A DNA stretch of 64,000 bases, from the NCBI RefSeq assembly GCF_009806555.1, contig NZ_VUOK01000014.1:1-64000 (forward strand). Reading direction: 5' to 3'. The notes beneath the pieces were generated by a model, which was not told the origin of the DNA, did no database searches, and saw nothing but the letters and a program-made list of their open reading frames with translations. The position numbers were made by a program, and so were the translations under genes. Below are positions 9,529 through 18,148 of this stretch, piece after piece; the first letter of the stretch is position 1, and every line of letters starts with the position of its first letter. Source of the DNA: Methylobacterium sp. 2A. Its GTDB lineage: Bacteria > Pseudomonadota > Alphaproteobacteria > Rhizobiales > Beijerinckiaceae.

Positions 9529-10590
9529 TCACACCGGCCCTGTGCGTGCGCCCGAAAAAACCGGATCCGCGCGCCACTCGAGCCAGCGGGCGATCCGCGC
9601 CGGATCGACAGCGTCCAGACTCGCGGGATTCCAGCGCGGGTTCTTGTCCTTGTCGATCACCGCGGCGCGGATCCCCTCGCGCAGGTCGCCTTCGGCGAGG
9701 ATGGCCAGGGAGGCGTGGAACTCGCGCTCCAGGCAGGATTCCAGGTTCGGCGCGCCCCGGCCGAGGCGCAGCAGGCAGAGGGTCAGGACGAGACTGGTCG
9801 GCGCCTTGGTCAGCAGGGTTTTGCGCGTCTTCGCCGCGAACGCCGAGCCGCCGGCGGCGAGGGCCGACAGGATCTCGTCCACCATGTCGAAGGCGAAGCA
9901 CCGGTCGATCACCTCCCGATGCGCGGCCAACGGCGCCGGGCCGGGATCCTGCGCGAGTCGCGCGATCACGTCCCGCACGCCCGCATCCCCGGCCTCCGGC
10001 GGGAGCGCAGCGAGGGCGTCGATCAGGTCGGGCAGCGCCGCGGAGGGCACAAGCGCGTCGGCAAAGTTGCAAAAGATCGCGTCTGCGGCGCCCATCGGCT
10101 CGCCGGTGAGGCCGAGATAGGTGCCGATTTCGCCCGGCGCCCGCGGCAGCAGCCACGTGCCGCCGACATCCGGAAAGTAGCCGATCCCGGTCTCCGGCAT
10201 GGCGATGCGGGAGCGCTCGGTGGCGATCCGGTGGGCCGCGTGGCCGGCGAGCCCGACGCCGCCGCCCATGGTGATGCCGTCCATCACCGCCACGAACGGC
10301 TTCTCGTACTGGGCGATGCGCGCATCCAGCCGGTACTCGTCCCGCCAGAATTTTTTCGCCGCCACCAGATCGGTGCTGTCGTACAGGGTGCGCAGGTCGC
10401 CGCCGGCGCAGAGGCCGCGCTCGCCCTCGCCGGTGAGCAGCACCGCGGCGATGCCGGGATCGGCGGAGAACTGGTCCAGGGCCCGATCGATCAGCCCGAC
10501 CATGCCGTGGGTCAGGGCGTTCAGCGCCTTCGGCCGGTTGAGCCGCAGGCGCCCGAGGGCGCCGACCCGCTCGACGATCACATCGGTCAC
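9529..10590 (-). CDS. 3-hydroxyisobutyryl-CoA hydrolase
   Basis: A 353-residue crotonase-superfamily thioesterase that releases 3-hydroxyisobutyrate from its CoA ester. Length is that of HIBCH, longer than hydratases. CAGGDL (61-66) and GGGVGL form the oxyanion region; the HIBCH-specific catalytic pair is present as Glu133 and Asp141 in PETGIGYFPDVGG. Its start overlaps the stop of the acyl-CoA dehydrogenase gene (ATGA), so the two are coupled. Enoyl-CoA hydratase is a less likely alternative because of length and the Glu/Asp pattern. Confidence 0.9.
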   Translation of the reverse strand: MTDVIVERVGALGRLRLNRPKALNALTHGMVGLIDRALDQFSADPGIAAVLLTGEGERGLCAGGDLRTLYDSTDLVAAKKFWRDEYRLDARIAQYEKPFVAVMDGITMGGGVGLAGHAAHRIATERSRIAMPETGIGYFPDVGGTWLLPRAPGEIGTYLGLTGEPMGAADAIFCNFADALVPSAALPDLIDALAALPPEAGDAGVRDVIARLAQDPGPAPLAAHREVIDRCFAFDMVDEILSALAAGGSAFAAKTRKTLLTKAPTSLVLTLCLLRLGRGAPNLESCLEREFHASLAILAEGDLREGIRAAVIDKDKNPRWNPASLDAVDPARIARWLEWRADPVFSGARTGPV

Positions 10591-11732
10591 CGGCGCCCCC
10601 CGGTCAGCCCGCGGGCGATGATCACCCGCATGATCTCGTTCGTACCTTCGAGGATCTGATGCACGCGCAGGTCCCGCACGATTTTTTCCACGCCGTACTC
10701 GGCGAGGTAGCCGTAGCCGCCGTGGAGCTGGAGCGCTTGGTTCGCCACCTCGAAGGCCGCGTCGGTGACGTGGCGCTTGGCCATGGCGCAGAGCTGCGTG
10801 GCGGCCGGGTCCTTGGCGTCGAGGGCCGAGGCCGCGTGGCGCAGGAAGGTGCGCGACACCTCCAGGCTGGTCGCCATGTCGGCGAGGCGGAACTGGAGTG
10901 CCTGGAAGTCGGTGAGCTTCGCCCCGAAGGCGCGCCGGTCGGCCATATAGGCCAGCGCCTTGTCGTGGGCCGCCTGGGCGCCGCCGAGCGCGCAGGCCGC
11001 GATGTTGAGCCGGCCGCCGTCGAGCCCGCTCATGGCGATCTTGAAGCCCTGGCCCTCCGCGCCGAGGCGGTTGCCCACCGGCACCCGGCAGCCGTCGAAG
11101 CGCACCGCGCGGGTCGGCTGGGCGTTCCAGCCCATCTTGCGCTCATCGGCGCCGAAGGAGAGGCCGGGCGTGCCCTTCTCGACCACGAGTGCGGAAATAC
11201 CCGCCGGGCCGGCCCCGCCGGTGCGGACCATGCAGACGTAGAGGTCGCTGGCGCCGGCGCCCGAGATGAACTGCTTCTCGCCGGTGAGCACGTAATGGTC
11301 GCCGTCCCGCTCGGCGCGGGTCCGGAGCGCCGCAGCGTCGGAGCCCGAGCCCGGCTCGGTGAGGCAGTAGCTGGCGATCCGCTCCATGCCCATGAGCGAC
11401 GGAAGCCAGCGCTGGCGCTGGTCGGCGTCGCCGTAGGCGTCGATCATCCAGGCGCACATGTTGTGGATCGAGAGGAACGCCGCCACGGTCGGGCAGCCGG
11501 TGCTCAAAGCCTCGAAGATCAGGGTGGCGTCGAGGCGCGACAGGCCTGAGCCGCCGACATCCTCGCGGACATAGATCCCCGCCATCCCGAGGGCGGCCGC
11601 CGCCCGCAGGGTCTCCACGGGAAACGTCTTGTCGCGGTCCCAGTCGAGGGCGTGCGGGGCGATGTGCTCGGCCGCGAAGCCGAGGGCCATCTCGCGGATC
11701 GCGGTGCGGTCCTCATCGAGCCCGAAACGCAT
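10587..11732 (-). CDS. Acyl-CoA dehydrogenase, probable isobutyryl-CoA dehydrogenase
   Basis: A 381-residue FAD enzyme with the three ACAD domains. Visible blocks are YCLTEPGSGSDAAALRT (FAD/substrate), GGYGYLAEYGVEKIVRDLR and the catalytic Glu362 in LEGTNEIMR. Electrons would pass to ETF. Context argues for isobutyryl-CoA to methacrylyl-CoA: it is coupled to the hydrolase gene and lies within the mmsA/mmsB block. The precise acyl specificity is inferred. A compound repeat lies between it and mmsA, so it may be read from mmsA or from its own promoter. Confidence 0.88.
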   Translation of the reverse strand: MRFGLDEDRTAIREMALGFAAEHIAPHALDWDRDKTFPVETLRAAAALGMAGIYVREDVGGSGLSRLDATLIFEALSTGCPTVAAFLSIHNMCAWMIDAYGDADQRQRWLPSLMGMERIASYCLTEPGSGSDAAALRTRAERDGDHYVLTGEKQFISGAGASDLYVCMVRTGGAGPAGISALVVEKGTPGLSFGADERKMGWNAQPTRAVRFDGCRVPVGNRLGAEGQGFKIAMSGLDGGRLNIAACALGGAQAAHDKALAYMADRRAFGAKLTDFQALQFRLADMATSLEVSRTFLRHAASALDAKDPAATQLCAMAKRHVTDAAFEVANQALQLHGGYGYLAEYGVEKIVRDLRVHQILEGTNEIMRVIIARGLTGGRR

Positions 11733-11764
11733 GGGCGTGGCTCCAGTAGATCAGACGGGCAGTG

Positions 11765-11939
11765 CTCCCTCCCCCCTCGGCGGGGGAGGGTGGCCCCTGC
11801 GTCAGCAGGGGTCGGGAGAGGGGACGCGGGTTCAGAAAAGGGCGGAGCAGGTTTGAAGGCCAGCGACCCATCCGGCACCGTCGCTCCCCTCTCCCGACCC
11901 CCTGCGGGGGCCACCCTCCCCCGCAAAGGGGGGAGGGAG
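11765..11939. repeat. Compound palindromic intergenic repeat, copy B (~175 bp)
   Basis: Same architecture and orientation as copy A at 9305-9500. The left arm begins CTCCCTCCCCCCTCGGCGGG, the middle holds GGGTTCAGAAAAGGGCG and TTTGAAGGCC, and the right arm ends GCAAAGGGGGGAGGG. It is about 20 bases shorter than copy A around the TTGCACCGTCGCT region. It fills the gap between mmsA and the acyl-CoA dehydrogenase gene. Confidence 0.8.
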
Positions 11940-11947
11940 ATGCGGTG

Positions 11948-13444
11948 TCAGCGCATCGTCGGGATGGAGAACTCCGCCCCGCTCTTGATGCCGCTCGGCC
12001 AGCGCTGCGTCACGGTCTTGGTCTTGGTGTAGAAGCGGATCGAGTCCGGCCCGTGCTGGTTCAGGTCGCCGAAGCCCGAGCGCTTCCAGCCGCCGAAGGT
12101 GTGGTAGGCGATCGGGACCGGGATCGGCACGTTCACGCCGACCATGCCGACATTGACCCGGGCCGTGAAGTCGCGTGCCGCGTCGCCGTCCTGGGTGAAG
12201 ATCGCGACGCCGTTGCCGTACTGGTGGGTCGAGGGCAGCGCCAAAGCCTCCTCGTAATCCTTGGCCCGCACCACCGAGAGCACGGGGCCGAAGATTTCCT
12301 CCTTGTAGATCGTCATGTCGGGGGTCACGCGGTCGAACAGCGAGCCGCCCATGTAGAAGCCGTTCTCGTAGCCCTGGAGCTTGAAGCCGCGTCCGTCGAC
12401 GGCGAGCTCGGCACCCTCGGCCACGCCCTTGTCGATGTAGCTTTTTACGCGCTCCACCGCCTCGGCGGTGACCAGCGGCCCGTAATCGGCCGAGCCGTCA
12501 TGCGATGGGCCGATCTTGAGCGATTCCACCCGCGGGACCAGCCGCTCCATCAGCCGGTCGGCGGTCTTCTCGCCGACCGGGACCGCCACCGAGATCGCCA
12601 TGCAGCGCTCGCCGGCCGAGCCGTAGCCGGCGCCGATCAGCGCATCGACCGCCTGGCCCATATCGGCGTCCGGCATGATGATCATGTGGTTCTTGGCGCC
12701 GCCGAAGCACTGGGCGCGCTTCCCCGTCTCGGCGGCGCGCACGTAGATGTACTCGGCGATGTGCGAGGAGCCGACGAAGCCCACCGCCTTGATGTCCGCG
12801 TCGTCGAGGATGGCGTCCACGGCTTCCTTGTCGCCGTTGACGACGTTCAGGATCCCGGGCGGGAGGCCAGCTTCCAAAAAGATCTCGGCGATGCGGATCG
12901 GCACGCTCGGGTCGCGCTCGGACGGCTTCAGGATGAAGGCGTTGCCGCAGGCGATCGCCGGGGCGCATTTCCACAGCGGGATCATCGCCGGGAAGTTGAA
13001 CGGCGTGATGCCGGCGACGACGCCCAGCGGCTGGCGCAGGGAATAGACGTCGATCCCCGGGCCGGCGCCCTCCGTGTACTCGCCCTTGAGCAGGTGCGGG
13101 ATGCCGCAGGCGAACTCCACCACCTCGACGCCGCGCTGGATGTCGCCCTTGGCGTCCGGCACGGTCTTGCCGTGCTCGGAGGCCAGCAGCTCGGCCAGCG
13201 AATCGTTCTCGGCGCGGATGAGTTCGAGGAAGCGCATCATCACGCGGGCGCGCTTCTGCGGGTTGGTGGCCGCCCAGGCCGGCTGAGCCGCCTTGGCGTT
13301 CTTGACGGCGGCGCGCAGTTCCGCCTTGCTGGCGAGCGCCACCTTGGCCTGGACCTCGCCGGTCGAGGGGTGGAACACGTCGGCGAACCGCCCGCTCTCC
13401 CCGCCGACGTTCCGGCCGCCGATATAGTGCCCGATCGTGCGCAT
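11948..13444 (-). CDS. mmsA: Methylmalonate-semialdehyde dehydrogenase (CoA-acylating)
   Basis: A 498-residue aldehyde dehydrogenase that converts methylmalonate semialdehyde plus CoA and NAD+ to propionyl-CoA and CO2. The catalytic Cys281 is in GSAGERCMAIS, and TPFNFPAMIPLW (148-159) supplies the oxyanion Asn. The active-site loop and length are those of MmsA rather than general ALDHs. The frame stays open far upstream, but MRTIGHYIGG at 13444 is the family N-terminus with GAGG upstream. It is the promoter-proximal gene of the valine operon and diverges from a LysR-type regulator 111 bases away; a 24-bp palindrome lies between. Confidence 0.94.
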   Translation of the reverse strand: MRTIGHYIGGRNVGGESGRFADVFHPSTGEVQAKVALASKAELRAAVKNAKAAQPAWAATNPQKRARVMMRFLELIRAENDSLAELLASEHGKTVPDAKGDIQRGVEVVEFACGIPHLLKGEYTEGAGPGIDVYSLRQPLGVVAGITPFNFPAMIPLWKCAPAIACGNAFILKPSERDPSVPIRIAEIFLEAGLPPGILNVVNGDKEAVDAILDDADIKAVGFVGSSHIAEYIYVRAAETGKRAQCFGGAKNHMIIMPDADMGQAVDALIGAGYGSAGERCMAISVAVPVGEKTADRLMERLVPRVESLKIGPSHDGSADYGPLVTAEAVERVKSYIDKGVAEGAELAVDGRGFKLQGYENGFYMGGSLFDRVTPDMTIYKEEIFGPVLSVVRAKDYEEALALPSTHQYGNGVAIFTQDGDAARDFTARVNVGMVGVNVPIPVPIAYHTFGGWKRSGFGDLNQHGPDSIRFYTKTKTVTQRWPSGIKSGAEFSIPTMR

Positions 13445-13521
13445 GTGCGCCTCCCTATGCGGTTTGATTTTGGCGCAGACTAACAGGATCGCTTGAACGA
13501 TAAAGCCGGATGCGCTTACAG

Positions 13522-13545
13522 CCGCTGTGCATCGATGCACAGCGG
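13522..13545. promoter_or_regulatory. 24-bp perfect palindrome, probable operator
   Basis: The site is perfectly self-complementary over 24 bases; the central 20 read GCTGTGCATCGATGCACAGC at 13524-13543. It lies 11 bases before the LysR ATG (13556) and 77 bases upstream of mmsA (13444), inside the divergent promoter. An autoregulatory or mmsA-controlling binding site is the natural reading. It lacks the exact T-N11-A spacing of classic LysR boxes, so another regulator is possible. Confidence 0.65.
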
Positions 13546-13555
13546 GAGTGCGGCC

Positions 13556-14500
13556 ATGGCCAGGATGGGGCCCGACTGGGACGATCTCCGCTTCTTCCTC
13601 GCGGTGGCGCGCACCGGCACCCTGAGCGCCGCTGCGACGCGCACCGGCACCGAGCACACGACGGTCGGCCGGCGGATCCGAACCCTGGAGGAAGGCCTCG
13701 GCGCCCGCCTGTTCCACCGCAGCAACCTCGGCTACGCCCTCACCGAGGCCGGGGCGAACCTGCTCGGCGTCGCCGAGGCGATGGAGAGCGCCTTCCTCTC
13801 GGCAAGCGCCGCCACGGGGGCCACCCAGACGGTCTCCGGCACGGTGCGGATCGGCGCGCCGGACGGGTTCGGCAGCGTCTTCCTGGCGCCCCGGATGCAC
13901 CGGCTCACCGCCCGCCATCCGGGACTGGAGGTCGAGATCATGGCGACCGCCCGGATCTTCAGCCTGTCGAAGCGCGAGGCCGACATCGTCATCAGCCTGT
14001 CCGGCCCGCAGCAGGCCCGTGTGGTGGCGCGCCGGCTCACCGATTACCGGCTGTTCGTCTACGCGGCCGAGTCCTACTGCGCCGCCGCGGCGCCGATCGC
14101 CGACGCTGCGGACCTCTCCGCCCATCCGTTCGTCGGCTATATCGAGGACATGCTGTTCACGCGCGAGCTGAACTACCTGGGGGCTCTGGGACCTCCGCTC
14201 AGCGCCCGCCTGCGCTCGACCAATCTTTTGGCGCAGGTCCACGCGACGCGCGCCGGGGCGGGCCTGTGCGTCCTGCCGGCCTTCATCGCGGCGGCCCATC
14301 CCGGGCTGGTTCCGGTGCTGCCCGACCGGGTCTCGCTGACGCGCGCGTTCCACATGCACATCCACGAAGACCACCGGAAGGCGGCCCATATCCGCGCCGT
14401 GGCGAGCTTCATCGCCGCGGAGGTCGAGGCGGCCGGCGCGCTGTTCGCCGGGCCGGCACTGTCAGCGCCGACGGTTTCGCAGAATGGGGCGGTACCGTAA
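13556..14500 (+). CDS. LysR-type transcriptional regulator, divergent from mmsA
   Basis: A 314-residue regulator: a winged helix-turn-helix at about 6-63 (WDDLRFFLAVARTGTLSAAA, then TTVGRRIRTLE) and a periplasmic-binding-like effector domain from about 90. Its GTLSAAATRTGTEHTTVGRR motif places it in the common LysR group. The ATG at 13556 is preferred over upstream in-frame codons because it begins just before the HTH. Divergence from mmsA and the palindrome between them suggest that it controls the valine/isobutyrate operon; the inducer is unknown. Confidence 0.85.
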   Translation: MARMGPDWDDLRFFLAVARTGTLSAAATRTGTEHTTVGRRIRTLEEGLGARLFHRSNLGYALTEAGANLLGVAEAMESAFLSASAATGATQTVSGTVRIGAPDGFGSVFLAPRMHRLTARHPGLEVEIMATARIFSLSKREADIVISLSGPQQARVVARRLTDYRLFVYAAESYCAAAAPIADAADLSAHPFVGYIEDMLFTRELNYLGALGPPLSARLRSTNLLAQVHATRAGAGLCVLPAFIAAAHPGLVPVLPDRVSLTRAFHMHIHEDHRKAAHIRAVASFIAAEVEAAGALFAGPALSAPTVSQNGAVP

Positions 14501-14552
14501 GATCGTGTGAACCCGGCCGATCGGAACAGGCGCCGGGTGGGAGGATCAAACC

Positions 14553-15716
14553 ATGGTCGCCTCGATCGCCCTGCCCCGGCTGATGCGCGTCGGCGCCGGC
14601 GCCTCGCGGCTCCTGCCGGAGGTGCTCGGCCAGCTCGGCCTGTCGCGCCCCTTCGTGGTGACCGACCCCTATCTCGCCGGCAGCGGCCGGGTGGAGGCGC
14701 TCACCGAACGGCTCTCCGGCGCGGGCACGCGCGCGACCGTGTTCGCCGACACGGTGCCCGACCCGACCGTGGCCTCGGTGGAGGCGGCGCTCGCCGCGCT
14801 CAAGGCGGGCGATTTCGACTGCGTGGTCGGCTTCGGCGGCGGCAGCCCGATGGACACCGCCAAGGCGGTGGCGGTTCTGGCCCGCCATGGCGGCCACATG
14901 CGCGACTACAAGGCGCCCCGCCAGCAGGACGCGCCCGGCCTGCCGATCGTGGCGATCCCCACCACCGCGGGCACGGGCTCGGAGGCGACGCGCTTCACCA
15001 TCGTCACCGACGAGGCCTCCGACGAGAAGATGCTCTGCATCGGGCTGGCCTACCTGCCGGTGGCGGCTCTGGTCGATTACGAGCTGACGCTCACCAAGCC
15101 CAAGCGGCTCACCGCCGATACCGGCATCGACGCGCTGACCCACGCCATCGAGGCCTACGTGTCGCGCAAGTCGAACCTGTTCTCGGACGGGCTGGCGCTC
15201 CAGGCGATGGGGCTGATCGCCCCGAACCTGCGCCGGGTCTGGACCGACCCCGGCGACCGGGCGGCCCGCGAGGCGATGATGCTCGGCGCGACCCAGGCCG
15301 GCATCGCGTTCTCGAACTCGTCGGTGGCGCTCGTCCACGGCATGAGCCGGCCGATCGGCGCCCACTTCCACGTGGCGCACGGGCTGTCGAACGCGATGCT
15401 GCTGCCGGCGGTCACGTCCTTCTCGGCGCCCGCCGCCATCGACCGCTACGCCGCCTGCGCCCGGGCCATCGGGGTCGCCAAGCCGGAGGCCGACGACCGG
15501 TCCGCCACCGCCGCCCTGGTGGCGGAGCTGGAAGCGCTCAACGACGACCTCGATGTGCCCGGCCCTAAGGAATACGGGATCGACCCGGCCCGCTGGGAGG
15601 CGCTCCTCCCCACCATGGCAGCGCAGGCGCTCGCCTCCGGGTCGCCGGCCAACAACCCGGTCGAGCCCAGCGCCGAGGAGATCGTGGCGCTGTATCGGCG
15701 CGTCTGGGCCGGGTGA
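14553..15716 (+). CDS. Iron-containing alcohol dehydrogenase
   Basis: A 387-residue family III (iron-type) alcohol dehydrogenase. The NAD-binding GGGSPMDTAK lies at 95-104. The four metal ligands are in place as Asp193, His197 (DALTHAIEAY), His262 and His276 (HFHVAHGLSN), close to FucO numbering. The start is supported by GGGAGGA ten bases upstream. It follows the LysR gene on the same strand by about 50 bases, so it may be cotranscribed. The substrate is unknown; a short-chain alcohol or hydroxy acid is plausible. Confidence 0.9.
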   Translation: MVASIALPRLMRVGAGASRLLPEVLGQLGLSRPFVVTDPYLAGSGRVEALTERLSGAGTRATVFADTVPDPTVASVEAALAALKAGDFDCVVGFGGGSPMDTAKAVAVLARHGGHMRDYKAPRQQDAPGLPIVAIPTTAGTGSEATRFTIVTDEASDEKMLCIGLAYLPVAALVDYELTLTKPKRLTADTGIDALTHAIEAYVSRKSNLFSDGLALQAMGLIAPNLRRVWTDPGDRAAREAMMLGATQAGIAFSNSSVALVHGMSRPIGAHFHVAHGLSNAMLLPAVTSFSAPAAIDRYAACARAIGVAKPEADDRSATAALVAELEALNDDLDVPGPKEYGIDPARWEALLPTMAAQALASGSPANNPVEPSAEEIVALYRRVWAG

Positions 15717-15744
15717 GCATGTCGGAGTGGAGTCGCGCGGCTTC

Positions 15745-15770
15745 CCCTCCCCCCTCTGCGGGGGAGGGAG
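15745..15770. repeat. Short palindromic repeat, copy C
   Basis: A GC palindrome, CTCCCCCCTCTGC followed by GGGGGAGGGAG, between convergent genes ending at 15716 and 15833. It matches the outer arm of the compound repeats at 9305 and 11765. Confidence 0.7.
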
Positions 15771-15832
15771 ACTGCGGGGTGGCTCGGACCCAAATCGGGC
15801 CCAGGTCAAGCGCCGTCCAGTTCGATACCCCC

Positions 15833-17077
15833 CTACTTCGCCGCCGCGGTCAGCGGGCATCCGCTCTCGGCCGGCGCGGCGTAGGCCTCCTTGCCCGGGA
15901 TGGTCGAGATCAGCCGGTAGAGATCCCACTCGCCCTTCGACTCGGCGGGCTTCTTCACCTCGAACAGGTACATGTCGTGCACCATGCGGCCGTTCGGCTG
16001 CACGACCCCGCCATGGGCGAACACGTCGTCCACCGGCAGCGCCTTCAGCTTGGCGTTGACCGCGTCGGTCTCGTCGGTGCCGGCCGCCTTCACGGCCTTC
16101 AGGTAGGTCAAGACCGCCGAGTAGGTGCCGGCCTGGATCATGTTGGGCATCCGGCCGGTGCGCTTCATGTAGCGCTGGCCGAAGGCGCGGGTCTCGTCGT
16201 TGGCGTCCCAGTACCAGCCCTCGGTGAGCGTCAGGCCCTGCGCCACCTTGAGGCCGAGCCCGTGCACCTCCGAGAGGGTGAAGAGCAGCGCCGCGAGCTT
16301 CTGGCCACCCTCGACGATGCCGTACTCGGCCGCCTGCTTGATCGTGTTCGAGGTGTCGAGCCCGGCATTGGCGAGCCCGATCACCTTGGCCTTCGAGCCC
16401 TGCGCCTGGAGCAGGAACGAGGAGAAATCCTGGTTCGACAGCGGGTGCCGGACGCTGCCCAGCACCTTGCCGCCGTTGGCGATCACCACCTTGCCGGTGT
16501 CGGCTTCCAGGGCCGAGCCGAAGGCGTAGTCGGCCGTCAGGAAGAACCACGTGTTGCCGCCCGCCCGGGTCAGCGCGCCGCCGGTGCCCACCGCCAGCGC
16601 CCGCGTGTCGTAGGCCCAGTGGTAGCCGTAGGGCGTGCAGGCCTTGCCGGTGAGGTCGCTCGACGCCGCACCGGTGGTGATGGTGATCTTCTTCTTCTCC
16701 TTGGACAGGCCCTGGACCGCCAGCGCCACCGAGGAGGTGGTCAGCTCCATGATCGCGTCGACGCCGTCGCGGTCGTACCATTGCCGGGCGATCGCGGAGG
16801 CGATGTCGGGCTTGTTCTGGTGGTCGGCGGTGAGGATCTCGATCGGAACAGCGCCGATCTTGCCGCCCATATCCTCCACCGCCATGCGGGCGGCTTCGAC
16901 CGAGCCCTGGCCGCCGAACTCGGCGTAGAGGCCGGACTGGTCGTTGAGGATGCCGATGCGCACCGCGTTGCCGGAGAACGCCTGCGCACCGCCCTGGGCC
17001 GCGGCCACGCCGGTCATCGCCCCGAGGGCCGTCCCCGCCAGCGCCGCCAGCACCGCACCGCCGAACGTCCTGATCAT
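15833..17077 (-). CDS. ABC transporter substrate-binding protein, LivK-like
   Basis: A 414-residue periplasmic binding protein of the branched-chain amino acid (Peripla_BP_6) type. Residues 1-27 are a signal peptide (cleavage near AAAQ); the mature protein starts with the typical VRIGILNDQSGLYAEFGGQGS block and continues through two alternating lobes. No permease or ATPase gene is adjacent, so it is an orphan binding protein in this window. The ligand may be a branched-chain amino acid, amide or aromatic acid and cannot be read out. Its nearest neighbours do not indicate a pathway. Confidence 0.88.
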   Translation of the reverse strand: MIRTFGGAVLAALAGTALGAMTGVAAAQGGAQAFSGNAVRIGILNDQSGLYAEFGGQGSVEAARMAVEDMGGKIGAVPIEILTADHQNKPDIASAIARQWYDRDGVDAIMELTTSSVALAVQGLSKEKKKITITTGAASSDLTGKACTPYGYHWAYDTRALAVGTGGALTRAGGNTWFFLTADYAFGSALEADTGKVVIANGGKVLGSVRHPLSNQDFSSFLLQAQGSKAKVIGLANAGLDTSNTIKQAAEYGIVEGGQKLAALLFTLSEVHGLGLKVAQGLTLTEGWYWDANDETRAFGQRYMKRTGRMPNMIQAGTYSAVLTYLKAVKAAGTDETDAVNAKLKALPVDDVFAHGGVVQPNGRMVHDMYLFEVKKPAESKGEWDLYRLISTIPGKEAYAAPAESGCPLTAAAK

Positions 17078-17247
17078 GTCTCCTCCCGATGCACCCGGGC
17101 GCCCGCTTCTGAGGCGGTTCCGGATGCAAGATAGATCACGCAGCCGTGACAGGCCACGGCCGAGCTGAATCGGAAGCTGAAGGATCGCGCCGATTGTGAC
17201 GGGCTGCCGGGAATGTCCGTTTCCGGACGCACGAGATGCGGGGGTTA

Positions 17248-17262
17248 TTAAACCTTAACCAT
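17248..17262 (+). promoter_or_regulatory. Candidate CtrA half-site in the pilus promoter
   Basis: The AT-rich stretch TTAAACCTTAACCAT contains TTAACCAT at 17255-17262, a known CtrA half-site, preceded by another TTAA. It lies about 75 bases before cpaB in a 256-base non-coding gap. CtrA controls pilus genes in Caulobacter; control here is inference. Confidence 0.4.
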
Positions 17263-17333
17263 AATTACACGAATCCCCGCGCAGGTTCCGGTCATGGACG
17301 GCAATTCGGCCGTTTCCGGCGCGTGGCCATGCG

Positions 17334-18143
17334 ATGAAACCAGCCCGTCTCGCCGTCCTCGGCATCGCCCTCGCGGCGGGCAGCGGGGCGGCCTTCCTGA
17401 TGAGCGGCGGCGATCCGGCCCCGCCGCCGACGCCGATGAAGGCCGAGGCGCCGCCGGTGCCGATGACCGACGTGCTGGTGGCCGCCACCGACATGCCCAT
17501 GGGTCAGGTGCTGCGCCCCGCGGATCTGCGCTGGCAGCCCTGGCCCGACAACGCCCTCAATTCCGGCTTCCTGACCCGAAAGGCGAACCCCAAGGCTCTG
17601 GAGGAGACCGCGGGCGCCTCGGCCCGCTCGGGCTTCCTGGCGGGCGAGCCGATCCGCGCGCAGAAGCTCGTGCGCCCGGAGAGCGGCTTCATGGCGGCGA
17701 TCCTGCCGCCGGGCCAGCGCGCGGTCGCGATCACGACCGACAGCCGCGGCACCAATTCGGCCGGCGGCTTCATCCTGCCGAACGACCACGTCGACGTGAT
17801 CCGCACCTTCCACAAGATCAGCCGGACGAACGGCGAGAACCGCGATGTCCAGATCTCGCAGACGATCCTGACCGACATCCGCGTCCTGGCGATCGGCCAG
17901 CTGATCCAGGAAAAGAACGGCACCAACGTCGTCACCGGCGAGACCGCGACGCTGGCGGTCACGCCCGCCCAGGCCGAAACCCTGACCCTGGCCGGGAAGG
18001 ACGGCGCGCTGTCGCTGTCGCTGCGCAGCCTCGCCGATGCCGGCCAGCCCACCGAAATCACCTCCTCCGACACGCTCCAGGCGCAGACCGATCCCGCACT
18101 GACCGTCGTGCGCTTCGGAGTCGCGCGGCAGCAGACGCCGTGA
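17334..18143 (+). CDS. cpaB: Tad/Flp pilus assembly protein CpaB (RcpC)
   Basis: A 269-residue periplasmic protein anchored by an N-terminal hydrophobic segment (LAVLGIALAAGSGAAFL, 6-22). A SAF domain follows at about 45-115 (VLVAATDMPMGQVLRPADL), then the RcpC/CpaB domain. In Tad pili this protein works with the CpaC secretin. It is the first gene of a seven-gene cluster on one strand; its stop overlaps or abuts the start of cpaC. Confidence 0.9.
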   Translation: MKPARLAVLGIALAAGSGAAFLMSGGDPAPPPTPMKAEAPPVPMTDVLVAATDMPMGQVLRPADLRWQPWPDNALNSGFLTRKANPKALEETAGASARSGFLAGEPIRAQKLVRPESGFMAAILPPGQRAVAITTDSRGTNSAGGFILPNDHVDVIRTFHKISRTNGENRDVQISQTILTDIRVLAIGQLIQEKNGTNVVTGETATLAVTPAQAETLTLAGKDGALSLSLRSLADAGQPTEITSSDTLQAQTDPALTVVRFGVARQQTP

Positions 18144-18148
18144 CCGCC

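Noticed and set aside
11948-14389. 813-residue reading of mmsA
   Set aside because: The N-terminal ~315 residues run antisense to the LysR gene. The family N-terminus starts at 13444.
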